From: Candidatus Zhuqueibacterota bacterium
Lineage (GTDB): Bacteria; BS750m-G25
DNA: 64,000 bases
Direction of reading: 5' to 3'
NCBI GenBank assembly: GCA_016783505.1
Contig: JADHWK010000004.1
Location: forward strand, 1 to 64,000
Under the pieces are notes generated by a model. That model saw only the letters and a program-made list of their open reading frames with translations. It made no database searches and had not been told where the DNA came from. Positions 1 through 7,629 of the stretch are shown in pieces. Made by a program: the position numbers and the translations under genes. Within the stretch, counting starts at the first letter, position 1, and the number at the start of each line of letters is the position of its first letter.

Positions 1-1030
1 CCCAAACTTTCGGGGTCTTCCCCAGATATTCCGCCGCTGTCATCACCTTTGGGCTTTCGTCCCAGACCTTCTGGGTTCTTTCCTTGAATTTGGCCTCTCG
101 GGGCAGATGATGGTCATAGATAATGAGAGACGCACCAATCTGGCTAACGATGACATGGGCGTTTTCCACTGCCCGATCAAGATTGATCCGGTTGACCAGA
201 TAGCCAAACATGTAGGTCATCGGCCCGTCCAGAACTAAGATATTTGGATTTTCGCGAATAATGAATCCAGCGTAATCTTCGATGACGGGACCATCCACAT
301 CGGAGGAATGAAGAAATTTTTCACCCTCAACCTCGATGACCGTAGCGAATATCCACCCAACCCGGGAATATTCGATCCCGTGAAACAGGGGCTCAGAAAA
401 CTTAATCTTTGTCCCGCCGAAGGTAATTTCTTTCCCATCCGCAAATTTTACCCCAACGTCGTCAAACTTTAGTACCGGGATCAAAGAATTTCCTTTCCAG
501 CGCTTGACCCGGCCCTGGAACCATTTTCTGCCCTTTTCCAGCAGTTCGGCCTTCCTTCGATTGTAATCCCCAAAATCCTTGCCCAAAGCCAGGGGCAACT
601 TGTCCATAGTATCGGGATACTCCTGGGGCTTATTCTTCTTTAACACTTCCTTTAGGGGGATGTTTCCAAAATGTTGATACAGGTTATCGTAAAAATTTTC
701 CGCCCGTTTTCGCTGGGAATCGTTGATATATTTATTGGGGTTCTTTGAGAATAAGGTTTTACCTTCGTATAAACGTGGATCGAAATCGGTGAAGTGATCG
801 TAATGATAGTGGGAGATGACGATTATGTCCGCCTGTTGGCTCGCCTTCAAAATGGCCTCTTCAGCTTGGATTAACCACTCCCATTTCTGCTGGTCTGAGG
901 CGGGAAACCCGGGCTGCATCACTGCCGCCCCGGGATCAATGAGGACGGACACATCCGGTGTTTTAACCAGACAACAGGCCGACTTGGCCCCCAGCGAATC
1001 AAACCAGATGGGCTCAAACTGAATCTTCAT
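1..1030 (-). CDS. UPF0282-like metallo-beta-lactamase-fold hydrolase (3' end cut by window edge)
   Basis: An open frame runs from ATG at 1030 to the left edge without a stop, about 343 codons. The product starts MKIQFEPIWFDSLGAKS and carries the metal-binding HYHYDH signature at residues 74-79, preceded by IDPGAAV. The arrangement (N-terminal sheet, DPG loop, HxHxDH, long lysine-rich insertion, later HGIEYSR and HSSDVDGP) matches UPF0282, a family of predicted metal-dependent hydrolases mainly known from archaea. The substrate is unknown. It is probably cytoplasmic, with no signal peptide. There is no Shine-Dalgarno site; a promoter abuts the ATG, suggesting a leaderless message. The C-terminus lies outside the window. 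Confidence 0.85.
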   Translation of the reverse strand, partial: MKIQFEPIWFDSLGAKSACCLVKTPDVSVLIDPGAAVMQPGFPASDQQKWEWLIQAEEAILKASQQADIIVISHYHYDHFTDFDPRLYEGKTLFSKNPNKYINDSQRKRAENFYDNLYQHFGNIPLKEVLKKNKPQEYPDTMDKLPLALGKDFGDYNRRKAELLEKGRKWFQGRVKRWKGNSLIPVLKFDDVGVKFADGKEITFGGTKIKFSEPLFHGIEYSRVGWIFATVIEVEGEKFLHSSDVDGPVIEDYAGFIIRENPNILVLDGPMTYMFGYLVNRINLDRAVENAHVIVSQIGASLIIYDHHLPREAKFKERTQKVWDESPKVMTAAEYLGKTPKVW

Positions 1031-1035
1031 AATGT

Positions 1036-1064
1036 AAGTTAAAAATAAAAAAGCCTATTGTCAA
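1036..1064 (-). promoter_or_regulatory. Sigma70-like promoter of the UPF0282 gene
   Basis: On the minus strand TTGACA (1059-1064), a 17-base spacer and TAACTT (1036-1041). The -10 box ends six bases from the ATG, so the predicted transcription start falls on or next to the start codon. Confidence 0.6.
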
Positions 1065-1071
1065 GAAAAAT

Positions 1072-1105
1072 AAAAAGCCCCATCGTTAAATGGGGCCTTC
1101 TTTTT
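1072..1105 (-). terminator. Rho-independent terminator, probably bidirectional
   Basis: Stem GCCCCAT/ATGGGGC (1077-1083 and 1090-1096) with a six-base loop. T-runs lie on both sides when read on either strand. It would end transcription of the protease gene before the UPF0282 promoter. Confidence 0.75.
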
Positions 1106-1109
1106 GAAT

Positions 1110-1176
1110 GTAGCCGCATGCTTTATGCCTGCAGTCTATTAATACCACGCACCCCGAAACTTCGGGGTGCGGCTAC
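1110..1176. repeat. Nested inverted repeat with CCCGAA-TTCGGG core
   Basis: The outer arms GTAGCCGCA (1110-1118) and TGCGGCTAC (1168-1176) enclose a perfect 10-bp-arm hairpin, GCACCCCGAA/TTCGGGGTGC (1149-1170). The inner core belongs to the CCCGAA..TTCGGG family found in a dozen intergenic places here. Confidence 0.7.
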
Positions 1177-1197
1177 ACCTGTTTTGCTCATTTGGCC

Positions 1198-3657
1198 TTA
1201 TTTCAGCATAATCATCTTTTTGATTTCTTGAAATTCCCCCGCCTGAATTTGATAAAAATAGATCCCGGATGAATAACCTGATGCATCCCAGCTTACTTGG
1301 TGGTAACCGGCAGGTTGATGTTTATTAACCAATGTGTACACCTCCCGTCCCAGGATGTTGAATATCTTCAGGGTTATTTCAGATTCCATTGGAAGGCTGT
1401 ATTTGATGGTAGTCAACTGATTGAAGGGATTGGGGTAGTTCTGATTAAGATAAAATGTCCTTCGTGAAATATATTCTTCGACACTTAGGGGTGGTTCATA
1501 TCCAAAAAGCTGTATATCGTCTATATTCCAGCCGCAGTACTTCCAGCCACCATCGGTTGGTCCCATAGTCCAGCGTAGATACACTGTGGGCTGATTATCT
1601 GCAACCGCTGAAATGTCCAGATCCATCTGGGTCCAGGATACATCGGTGATCTCGGAGAAGTTCTGCCAAACCGTCGTCCAGTCGGTCCCGTTGTTGCTGA
1701 CCCTCACATCTGCATTATCATATCTTGGTTGCTCAACCCCCAGCCAACGCCAAAACCTCAAATGCACATTGAATAGTCCTGAGCAATTGATGGGGGTGCT
1801 GGTCAGATACCTTTCCGGAAGGTAATTGGTATAGTCCCCGTTAAGGTTATATCCATAGACATCGTTGCCGGTGTAACCACTGGTTGGATCGGGGCCACCA
1901 TACTCACCTCCACCACCAGTTGGCTGCCCGAATGCCCAGGCCCCCTCCGTTGTCCAGCCGGGATCTATGTCGAGCGTCCACTGGTATCGAGGTGTCGCTT
2001 CTCCAATTGTCAACATGACCTGACGGGTAGTATCACCCAAGTGGTCAGTCGTGTTGGTGAAATAAACGGTGGCGAAATGTGCACCCTCGGTCAGCGTCTC
2101 AGCGTTATTGTTAATCCCGACGGTTACCTCTGCTGTTCCGCCCGGTGATAAGACGCCGGATGTATCACCGGAAATAGTCACCCAATCAGTTGTAGAATCG
2201 AGGATTACTTGGTAGTTGATGGATTGGATATCCCTATTCTCCAGCGTGTAAATGGCGCTTAATGGTGAGAAAGGACCACCTGCAGGTCCTTCGGATTGGA
2301 AATCATTCGCTGGGCTGACTCGCAGACCCCTGTTAACAGTTAACGCTTTAATGCAGAAGTTTCCCGTACCACTAAATCCTGATGGGTCATCATAGTAATA
2401 AAAATCCAACCAATCGGAACCACTAAGGTAAAAACTTTCTCCGGGATCGGCTGAGGATTCAACAATGGTACGATAAGAAGCACCTAACAAGACCGGGACA
2501 TCTGAGGTTCGATCATACGGTTGTCCCCCTCTAGATAGTTCTTGATAAACATAAAAATCATCGCCCTGTGTAAGTTCTACCTGTGTTTCCAGATCAACGG
2601 TGTGAAACCCTATGTACTCAATGGTGCCTGTTTTTGTGGAAAGTTCGTCTAATAATACACCATCTTCAAAGCGGTCGTAGATTTTAACTGTGTAAGTCAC
2701 ACTGTCTGCAGCAGTGAAAAAAGAAATAGTTCTTAGCAACTCTTCACCGGCGGCAGTGAATTTATTGAATGCTATATCACAATCCGTTTTCGTATCACGC
2801 CAGCCGTGGTAATCATAATAATAGATATGATCGTAGTATAAGGGTTCGACATCTTGGAAAGAAATTGCCCCCATCTCAGGATGCTGGCCACAATGTTTGT
2901 CATAGTAGGAAATCCAGAAACAGCCATCGAGACCCCAATCGCTTCCCCAACTGTTTTTGCAGAGCCAAGCGCCGAGGCTGGGAGCCTGAGTAACCTTATT
3001 ATCATCCCACCCTATGATTGCAATGGCGTGATTGGGATCACTGGAACTGCTTGGTGGTTGGTAATGGATGAAATTGGAGATGAATGAGTTATCGTAACAC
3101 ATGCACGTACCCATCACCCCTTCTTCCATAATTTTGTACTTGATGGTGTTGATGTTACTCAGATCCGATCCGGCCACATACCACTCGATATCCTTTACAT
3201 AGTAATAATGATAGTTGGGATCATACCTGGCCGGTGGCGAGCCGTAGGATTGCCCATCAATATCCCGGACAGCTCCCTCACTGCGGGTCAGATACGCTGC
3301 TGTAACCCTGTAGTCGCCACCTTGGTGCACCTCAAGCCCGCCGCCAATGGGTGGAACGGTATCATCATTATTGTACTCGTTAAACCCATTCCACCAATCA
3401 AGATGGTATTCTGCTAAATTTGGCTCGCCAGTTTCCCCGGCAGCCGTCCAAGCACCGGTCATCATGAGATTACCTTCTATGGCAGCCATCGCCCCGTGCG
3501 TCCAGCAGGTGCCCCCATACTGCCTCCTAACCCCGGTTACATAATTTTCACCATCAACATCGCGCAAATCGAAAGTAACTGGTGGATCTGCAAAGGATTT
3601 CGGTGCCACCATTGCAAAGATAAATGCCAACATAATAAAAAATTCTGCCCTTTTCAC
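1198..3657 (-). CDS. Secreted papain-family (C1) cysteine protease with C-terminal sorting domain
   Basis: 819 residues. A signal peptide (about 1-23, ending SFA) is followed by a C1A peptidase domain: oxyanion Gln46, catalytic Cys51 in GGTCWTHG, His210 in NHAIAIIGWDD and Asn235 in CKNSWG. There is no obvious long propeptide. Next come a lectin-like beta-sandwich (about 265-440), an Ig/BACON-like segment (about 450-550), a beta-rich module like those of MAM or carbohydrate-binding domains (560-725), and a FlgD-like sorting domain (about 735-819; NYPNPFN, ILGREVYTLV, SSGIYFYQI). The tail implies export by a type IX-like system and cell-surface attachment or release. No secretion genes lie in the window. 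The role is probably extracellular protein breakdown. Confidence 0.9.
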   Translation of the reverse strand: MKRAEFFIMLAFIFAMVAPKSFADPPVTFDLRDVDGENYVTGVRRQYGGTCWTHGAMAAIEGNLMMTGAWTAAGETGEPNLAEYHLDWWNGFNEYNNDDTVPPIGGGLEVHQGGDYRVTAAYLTRSEGAVRDIDGQSYGSPPARYDPNYHYYYVKDIEWYVAGSDLSNINTIKYKIMEEGVMGTCMCYDNSFISNFIHYQPPSSSSDPNHAIAIIGWDDNKVTQAPSLGAWLCKNSWGSDWGLDGCFWISYYDKHCGQHPEMGAISFQDVEPLYYDHIYYYDYHGWRDTKTDCDIAFNKFTAAGEELLRTISFFTAADSVTYTVKIYDRFEDGVLLDELSTKTGTIEYIGFHTVDLETQVELTQGDDFYVYQELSRGGQPYDRTSDVPVLLGASYRTIVESSADPGESFYLSGSDWLDFYYYDDPSGFSGTGNFCIKALTVNRGLRVSPANDFQSEGPAGGPFSPLSAIYTLENRDIQSINYQVILDSTTDWVTISGDTSGVLSPGGTAEVTVGINNNAETLTEGAHFATVYFTNTTDHLGDTTRQVMLTIGEATPRYQWTLDIDPGWTTEGAWAFGQPTGGGGEYGGPDPTSGYTGNDVYGYNLNGDYTNYLPERYLTSTPINCSGLFNVHLRFWRWLGVEQPRYDNADVRVSNNGTDWTTVWQNFSEITDVSWTQMDLDISAVADNQPTVYLRWTMGPTDGGWKYCGWNIDDIQLFGYEPPLSVEEYISRRTFYLNQNYPNPFNQLTTIKYSLPMESEITLKIFNILGREVYTLVNKHQPAGYHQVSWDASGYSSGIYFYQIQAGEFQEIKKMIMLK

Positions 3658-3780
3658 GTTTCTTCCTACATTCTGTTTTTATTTGTTGAGCCCAGTATGA
3701 AAACCCAATTAAAAAGTCTAAAAACCTCAAGTTGACTCTTTTTGGAATGTAATATAATGTTTTTTACTTAATTTGTCAAC

Positions 3781-3813
3781 AACAAAAAAGCCAACCGCAA
3801 AGGATTGGCTTTT
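3781..3813 (-). terminator. Rho-independent terminator
   Basis: On the minus strand AAGCCAA, a ten-base loop, TTGGCTT and a T-run. It lies just downstream of the decayed sorting-domain gene. Confidence 0.7.
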
Positions 3814-3837
3814 CAGAAATCCTATTCTGGTATTTGC

Positions 3838-4675
3838 TATTTCAACAAAACCATCTTCCTCACATTCTGAAAATTACCCATCTGAATTTGAAAAAATTGA
3901 TCCCGGATGAATAACCTGATGCATCCCAGCTTATCTGGTGGTAACCGGCAGGTTGAGGATCATTAATTAATGTAGTTGTTTCTCGCCTCAGGATGTTAAA
4001 AATTTTCAGGGTTATCTTTGATCCCTTGGGAAGGTTGTATTTGATAGTGTTGATGGGGTTGAAAGGGTTGGGGAAATTTTGCTCTAAGATAAAATATATC
4101 AATAAATCACTTGTTTTGTCTTGATTGGAACTAACTGTTCCATATTGAATTCCATTTATGACGGCTCCCAAGAGTCCGTATCCGAACCAAAAATCCATCC
4201 ACTGAGTCAGCCCAAGGTTATCTGTGACAGTATGATATTCTTCGTCATCAATAAAATTGCGCGATAAATCTAAAAAAAGTTCCCATTGGCGAAGGTTCCT
4301 GCCAAATATGTGAACTATTCCAGTCCATAACAAAATTATATCTGTCGTGTCTGAACCGTGAATAATTGTTGCAATTGTATCACCGGGCGAAACTGAAAAA
4401 TCATATAACAATTCATCTTGGCAAAATTAATAATGAAAAACCGAATCTCCAGATTGGCGATGATAATATGTTGGACCAAGATCTGAACCCCAACTTTCTA
4501 ATATGATTGCATAAGTCAAACCATTGGGAAAAACTGTATCTCTTAAAACTTCTCTACTGATGTAATGATATTGCCAAAAATCCCCGACATTCAATGGGTA
4601 ATAAACCGAAGACTGTGAAAATATTTCTTCGATCGGTAAAATGGCAATAAATATTACTAAATAATTTAATTTCAT
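3838..4675 (-). pseudogene. Decayed secreted protein with FlgD-like C-terminal sorting domain
   Basis: One reading frame starts at ATG 4675 with a signal peptide (cleavage near IFSQSS). It meets an in-frame TAA at 4427-4429 after residue 82, then continues in the same frame. A sorting domain (QNFPNPFNPINTIKY, ILRRETTTLI, ASGYSSGI) follows. Near 3893 a one-base loss in a T-run shifts the frame: translation as read ends at 3860, but restoring the base gives FFQIQMGNFQNVRKMVLLK and a stop at 3838. Two independent lesions argue for a pseudogene; assembly error is possible for the homopolymer. The sorting-domain DNA is almost identical in places to that of the protease gene next door. The passenger domain is not recognised. 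Confidence 0.75.
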
Positions 4676-4919
4676 AGTAAACTATTAAAAAAATTGAATC
4701 AAATTCTACAATTAAGAAATAATCAGCGCATTGTCTACCACGTTTCTTGCTAGATGAAAGAGCCTAATCCTTTAAAGTAACTCCATATTTAAGCCTTAAC
4801 TGGGTAAACTATTTCGGTGGCAAACCAATAATAGCCCTATCACAACCAACACCCAACAGGGGTAATCTTTTATAGGCTAACCAGCTCAGAATAAAGATCC
4901 GTTGAATCTGATTTACTAT

Positions 4920-4948
4920 AAAATAGGAAATTGTTTGGATATAGTCAA
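4920..4948 (-). promoter_or_regulatory. Candidate promoter upstream of the decayed gene
   Basis: Minus-strand TTGACT (4943-4948), 17-base spacer, TATTTT (4920-4925), about 245 bases before the ATG. The spacing is ideal but the leader would be long. Confidence 0.35.
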
Positions 4949-4978
4949 GAAAAATAATTCATAAATTTGGCCTTACAG

Positions 4979-5000
4979 TTCAGTCGGGCACCTGAACGAT
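4979..5000. repeat. GGCGCC-type palindromic repeat (REP-like), degenerate copy
   Basis: Reads TTCAGTCGGGCACCTGAACG and onward, a variant of the family consensus ATCAGTCGGGCGCCTGACYG followed by AT. The family is described with the best copy at 46495. Confidence 0.6.
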
Positions 5001-5060
5001 CTTTGACAAAGTTGCATCACTAACTAACCACTAAAATTCGGTAAGAACTATTGGATGGAT

Positions 5061-5402
5061 TCAACAGGTTAAATGCAAAGCGGCGATGACCCTGCCCGAA
5101 TCCCCTATTTGATTAAAAGTGCGACAGGCTTCCTCTGTGTTTTTAATAATGAGAATAATCCCTTTGGATTCGAGATGGGTTTTTGTTTCAGGGAGAATCT
5201 TCATCAAGCCTGAGGCGCCGGTGCCCACTACCAATGTATCCGGGTTTTCCTTCAGAACTTCCTCGAGGTCCTGAAGGCACAGTTCATGTCCGCTCCGTCG
5301 CCACCAGTTCGCCTCAACCCGATCGGGAAAAATAATAACATCGTTGGAATAATGTCTTCCATTAATGACAATGCTGCCAAAATTGTAAGATTCTATCTTC
5401 AA
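5061..5402 (-). CDS. Mth938-like (DUF498/AAMDC) domain protein
   Basis: 113 residues. The whole protein fits the small Mth938-like fold: an N-terminal beta segment (SIVINGRHYSNDVIIFP), a WWRRSGHELCLQDLEEVL helix region, then PDTLVVGTGASGLMKILPE, the conserved glycine-rich stretch. Members include archaeal Mth938, human AAMDC and the NDUFAF3 group; no catalytic activity is established. The start is TTG at 5402, chosen because a strong AAGGAGGT sits five bases upstream and the conserved N-terminus begins there. It follows the radical SAM gene by 61 bases on the same strand and may be co-transcribed with it. A link between the two is only contextual. Confidence 0.85.
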   Translation of the reverse strand: MKIESYNFGSIVINGRHYSNDVIIFPDRVEANWWRRSGHELCLQDLEEVLKENPDTLVVGTGASGLMKILPETKTHLESKGIILIIKNTEEACRTFNQIGDSGRVIAALHLTC

Positions 5403-5463
5403 TGCTACCTCCTTTATTTACTTCCTCTTTTGACTACACAAACCGAAAAGTAATGCTCAGTTA

Positions 5464-6372
5464 TTATTTAAAGACCCCATACATTTGATCCGGCGTTAAG
5501 ATTTCCGGAAACTTCTCCCTCAAAGCCAGACGGGCTAGATAACAGAGGTGACAGGCATCAACATAGGTTTCCCTAAGATTGAGATCGTAACTCTCTACCA
5601 GGGCAGCGGGACCGCCATCAATAAGGGGTCCACAGATAGGGTGAGTTTCGGGCTTGTGGGAATCTGTCATTTCGGCTAATGATTTTTCCCATAGGTTTCC
5701 TATTGCCAACCCCTGACAGAGATGGACGACACCGAGGTAATCTACATGAACCCGACCGGGGTTTTTCAGGTCCTCATGGGGACATTCTGTAAATTCAGTC
5801 CATAACTTCCTGGGAAGATCAACTGTCAATTTCTCTACAGCCCGCCCTTTAAACATGACCCTTCCACCTACTACCTGTTCGCCTCTTAAAACTATGCTGC
5901 CCCCAGAGCAGCCATCGGGTCTTTCGATGGTTATCGTGTTCACGGGTAAGCTTAGCCGACGAGCTGCTTCGATTCCATTCTTCGCTAGACTCTTTTTCTC
6001 ATCATCAGAGTGGAACAAGTCATCGCTGATAGAAAGGTCGTCAATTCCGATCCCCGTAAGGGGCATCAGCCATTCCACCCCGTCCTCAATAGACGTAGCC
6101 CAGTAGCCATTGGTGACCACCCTTGTCCGAAACCCCATATCAACTGCCTGCCGCAACCCACGCTTCAAGATCGGATAATAAAGGAACGGCTCACCGCCTT
6201 CAAAATAGACCCATTCTACGGTCCCCAGCAGTTTGGCCTGACCTAATACCTGATAAATTTGATGAAGGGTAAAAGTACCCCGGGCCTCCGGGTTGCCCCA
6301 GACAAAGCAATGATCGCACTCGTAGGTGCACTGGTAAGTCAAAAGAAAATGAATACCTGTGATACCATTCAT
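5464..6372 (-). CDS. Radical SAM protein with SPASM-like cysteine tail
   Basis: 302 residues. The 4Fe-4S/SAM motif C-x3-C-x2-C is near the N-terminus (YQCTYECDHCFVW), followed by the SAM-binding glycines in YFEGGEPFLYYP. The C-terminal part has extra cysteines (TECPHED, HLCQGLAIG, HPICGPL, DACHLCY) as expected for an auxiliary cluster of the SPASM or twitch kind. That domain is used in peptide-modifying and other substrate-activating radical enzymes. No precursor peptide gene was found nearby, and the substrate is unknown. There is no Shine-Dalgarno site; the promoter lies only nine bases from the ATG. Confidence 0.85.
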   Translation of the reverse strand: MNGITGIHFLLTYQCTYECDHCFVWGNPEARGTFTLHQIYQVLGQAKLLGTVEWVYFEGGEPFLYYPILKRGLRQAVDMGFRTRVVTNGYWATSIEDGVEWLMPLTGIGIDDLSISDDLFHSDDEKKSLAKNGIEAARRLSLPVNTITIERPDGCSGGSIVLRGEQVVGGRVMFKGRAVEKLTVDLPRKLWTEFTECPHEDLKNPGRVHVDYLGVVHLCQGLAIGNLWEKSLAEMTDSHKPETHPICGPLIDGGPAALVESYDLNLRETYVDACHLCYLARLALREKFPEILTPDQMYGVFK

Positions 6373-6381
6373 GTTAAGTAT

Positions 6382-6410
6382 ATTCTATGAAAAAAATTGG
6401 TGAATTGCAA
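6382..6410 (-). promoter_or_regulatory. Promoter abutting the radical SAM gene
   Basis: Minus-strand TTGCAA (6405-6410), 17-base spacer, TAGAAT (6382-6387), then nine bases to the ATG at 6372. This predicts a leader of at most a few bases. Confidence 0.5.
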
Positions 6411-6695
6411 GAGAAAAATTAGAGTTGGTGATTTTTTTTGAATCTCCACGGAATTTAGAAAAGGGGTGGTACTAAAGGAAAGAAACACCGGATGGATTGT
6501 TGGGATTGGAAGGGTTACAGATATTTATCCGACATTCAAAGAAGATAACACTTTAGTTATCGGCTTACGATTTAACAATTTTGATTTTTTGGCCTATTCA
6601 TCATCCAAATCGGCTATTTTATCCCTCACACCAAATACTTCAGCAACCTTTTCACAAAAAGGTTTCATTCAAAGATAAAGATTGAGTCAGGATTT

Positions 6696-6836
6696 TTATT
6701 TTGTCGGACGACGGGGCCTTGGCCATCTGGCAATTACTATACTGCCATCCTTCCTCAGTCGACAAACAAATGATCCCTTCAAGGCCTTTCTGAGTTTCTT
6801 TAATCTGCGTTCGTCTTCAACTTCTACTACGGGCAT
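6696..6836 (-). CDS. Small basic protein, 46 residues, unknown
   Basis: ATG at 6836 to TAA at 6696. The peptide is highly charged: an acidic start (VVEVEDERR), a Lys/Arg-rich helix (LKKLRKALKGSF) and a beta-like end (RKDGSIVIARWPRP). The ordered charge pattern and lack of rare codons favour a real gene or a fragment of one. No family is recognised. After the stop a second short frame (24 codons, starting MKPFCEKVAEVFGVRD, stop at 6590-6600) reads like a remnant of another small protein. The surrounding 6373-6898 stretch is AT-rich with no larger gene, so this could be a decayed locus. Confidence 0.4.
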   Translation of the reverse strand: MPVVEVEDERRLKKLRKALKGSFVCRLRKDGSIVIARWPRPRRPTK

Positions 6837-6898
6837 TTTATCACCATTTATACGAAATATTTAGGTTTAAGCTTTAAAACAATTTATAAGTTTTATTC

Positions 6899-7495
6899 TT
6901 AAATATCAAGCATTTTCTCAAAGATTTTCCTTCTCACCACCCGATAAGCCGGTTTGTTCATCCCCGTATAATCTCGTGAATGATGGATTACTGGAAGATC
7001 ATCTTCGGAAATTTCTCTGTCAAAGGCTTTCAATTCATCCCAATCATATTGGAGCTCCCCCTCTTCCACTAATCTTTTGAATTCATTCCATAGTTTCAAA
7101 AAGTCATCCCGATTCCCCTTTATTTCCCTTGCAGAAAGCACCATCGCTTGGAAGAGCTTTTCTACCAACCCTCCTTTCATCTTGAACGGCTTCAGATTCA
7201 CCCGGATGATTTCTCCGTCCAGAGAAACGGGTTCGGTCAGGGGTTCGGTGGAATTAGGATCAACTTCGGTAAATTCCATCTCCAGCCACGCTTTTGCCGA
7301 TTCCGAATTCTGGAGAAGGTGGGCGGGACCGAAGACCCCTTGATAAAGGAGCTTGTAAACATCAGCGATTTCCAAATTTTCGTGAATACTCCGGTGATAT
7401 TGAATGAGATCCGTTAGGGTCATTTTTCCCTGCCCGCATCCGGTTAGGATTAAACCGATCAGAATAAGTGGGGTTAATTTGATATGGGTTACCAT
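6899..7495 (-). CDS. Lipoprotein, conserved hypothetical
   Basis: 198 residues with a type II signal peptide: LILIGLILTGC, so Cys20 would be lipidated and the protein anchored to a membrane facing the periplasm or surface. The mature part is helical and soluble, with a conserved-looking LYQGVFGPAHLLQ segment and a C-terminal RDYTGMNKPAYRVVRRK patch. It has no catalytic motif that I recognise. It stands alone between the radical SAM gene and EndoQ, 135 bases downstream of the EndoQ stop counted on the minus strand in reverse order, so operon membership is uncertain. Confidence 0.65.
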   Translation of the reverse strand: MVTHIKLTPLILIGLILTGCGQGKMTLTDLIQYHRSIHENLEIADVYKLLYQGVFGPAHLLQNSESAKAWLEMEFTEVDPNSTEPLTEPVSLDGEIIRVNLKPFKMKGGLVEKLFQAMVLSAREIKGNRDDFLKLWNEFKRLVEEGELQYDWDELKAFDREISEDDLPVIHHSRDYTGMNKPAYRVVRRKIFEKMLDI

Positions 7496-7629
7496 CCCTG
7501 AATTTGGAAACAGTTTATATCACTCAGTAATTTCCTGTTTATGAATTTCTCTTCTTTTAGCCTCTAATAGATTTTCATGTAATCCAAGATAGTCAGCAGC
7601 ACTTTTCACTTTACCCGTCTGAAACACTC

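Larger units (their letters stand above)
4676..5060. other. Intergenic region, no gene seen
   Basis: 385 bases of AT-rich sequence without a convincing frame. It holds a candidate minus-strand promoter and one GGCGCC-type palindromic repeat. Confidence 0.6.

Noticed and set aside
6466..6678. 70-codon plus-strand frame in the 6.4-6.9 kb gap
   Set aside because: Start lacks a ribosome site, no recognisable motif; kept only as uncertainty in the small-protein entry.
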